This document shows, piece by piece, positions 14,794 through 15,051 of a stretch of 15,051 bases of DNA. Source of the stretch: JAEKLB01 sp050249235 (GTDB lineage: Bacteria > Actinomycetota > Acidimicrobiia > Acidimicrobiales > CADCSY01); the NCBI GenBank assembly GCA_050249235.1, contig JBFWQW010000069.1, positions 1 to 15,051 of the forward strand, written 5' to 3'. Position 1 is the stretch's first letter. Each line of letters opens with the position of its first letter. The notes beneath the pieces are model-generated. The model had not been told where the DNA came from. It was given only the letters and a program-made list of their open reading frames with translations, and searched no databases. The translations under genes and the position numbers were made by a program.

Positions 14794-15051
14794 GACGCCC
14801 CCTCGGGCCCGGTCCCGGCGGGATCGGCGCCGGCACCGGCACCGGCACCCGAGCCGGACCCGGGACCGGCGGCCGTCGACGATGGCTCCCGGCCGGCGGT
14901 GAGGGCCAGGAGCACGGCCCCGAAGGTGATGGCCACGTCGGCGAGGTTGAACACGGGCCACCACTGCAGGTCGACGAAGTCGACCACCGCGCCTCCGAGC
15001 AGCCCGCCGTGACCCTCCCGCAGCAGGCGGTCGAGCAGGTTGCCCACGGCC
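14790..15051 (-). CDS. lspA: Signal peptidase II (LspA), C-terminal part, truncated by window
   Basis: This is the membrane aspartic protease that removes signal peptides from diacylated prolipoproteins. The visible C-terminal half carries GNLLDRLLREG, VVDFVDLQWWPVFNLADVAI and the last membrane segment ITFGAVLLALTAG. The two catalytic aspartates are those of NLLDR and FNLAD. The reading frame continues past 15051, so the start and the first membrane segments are outside the window. After the last membrane helix there is an unusual tail of about 35 residues, rich in Gly, Ala, Ser and Pro and encoded by imperfect GGCACC-type repeats. It lacks any known function. The stop overlaps the pseudouridine synthase start. 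Confidence 0.93.
   Translation of the reverse strand, partial: AVGNLLDRLLREGHGGLLGGAVVDFVDLQWWPVFNLADVAITFGAVLLALTAGREPSSTAAGPGSGSGAGAGAGADPAGTGPEGAS

Noticed and set aside
14820..14880. Tandem repeat array or CRISPR-like repeats near the window end
   Set aside because: The repeats are 6-nt GC-rich units within the lspA reading frame, with no spacers.

Overview
The window is a very GC-rich bacterial chromosome segment with tightly packed genes. A PHP-domain replicative DnaE, a bacterial proteasome activator (Bpa) ending in GQYL, many GTG starts and several apparently leaderless promoters of the TANNNT type point to an actinobacterium (Actinomycetota). The flavour suggests a deep or non-streptomycete lineage such as Acidimicrobiia, but that lineage call is inference. 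I see no prophage, CRISPR, tRNA, rRNA or insertion sequence. The window is mostly housekeeping, with some unusual elements embedded in it.

Layout. Positions 1-312 (+) hold the 3' end of an acyl-CoA synthetase-like gene. Positions 386-2362 (+) hold a full YyaL/DUF255 thioredoxin-fold protein. The convergent gap 2363-2592 carries two 51-nt copies of a near-perfect palindromic element. The minus strand then carries dnaE (5729-10492), a 224-aa protein of unknown function, a nitroreductase, a DUF35 zinc-ribbon/OB protein and a thiolase. The last two form a tight pair. The thiolase frame is broken once, near 2965-2970. A 407-aa intein with LAGLIDADG-like motifs interrupts dnaE at a conserved RKA/CGKK site.

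Upstream of dnaE lies a compact control region with a DnaA-box-bearing hairpin and a 22-bp operator-like palindrome. Next come a DUF421 membrane protein with a membrane-anchored partner (10635-11673), and a phosphatase-superfamily gene translationally coupled to bpa (11722-13331). That pair diverges from an Rrf2-type regulator (13359-13817), and the two facing -10 elements appear to share 2 bp. The window ends with an RluA-family pseudouridine synthase coupled by a GTGA overlap to the 3' part of lspA, on the minus strand.

How the genes work together. DUF35 and the thiolase probably form one acyl-CoA thiolase or retro-aldolase complex, as in known DUF35-thiolase partnerships. DnaE, after protein splicing, is the replicase with its own PHP proofreading domain. 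Bpa opens the 20S proteasome without ATP. LspA processes lipoproteins. The most notable points are the dnaE intein, the paired palindromic elements, the palindromes and DnaA boxes in the dnaE leader, the repeated leaderless architecture, and the overlapping divergent promoters at the Rrf2 gene.
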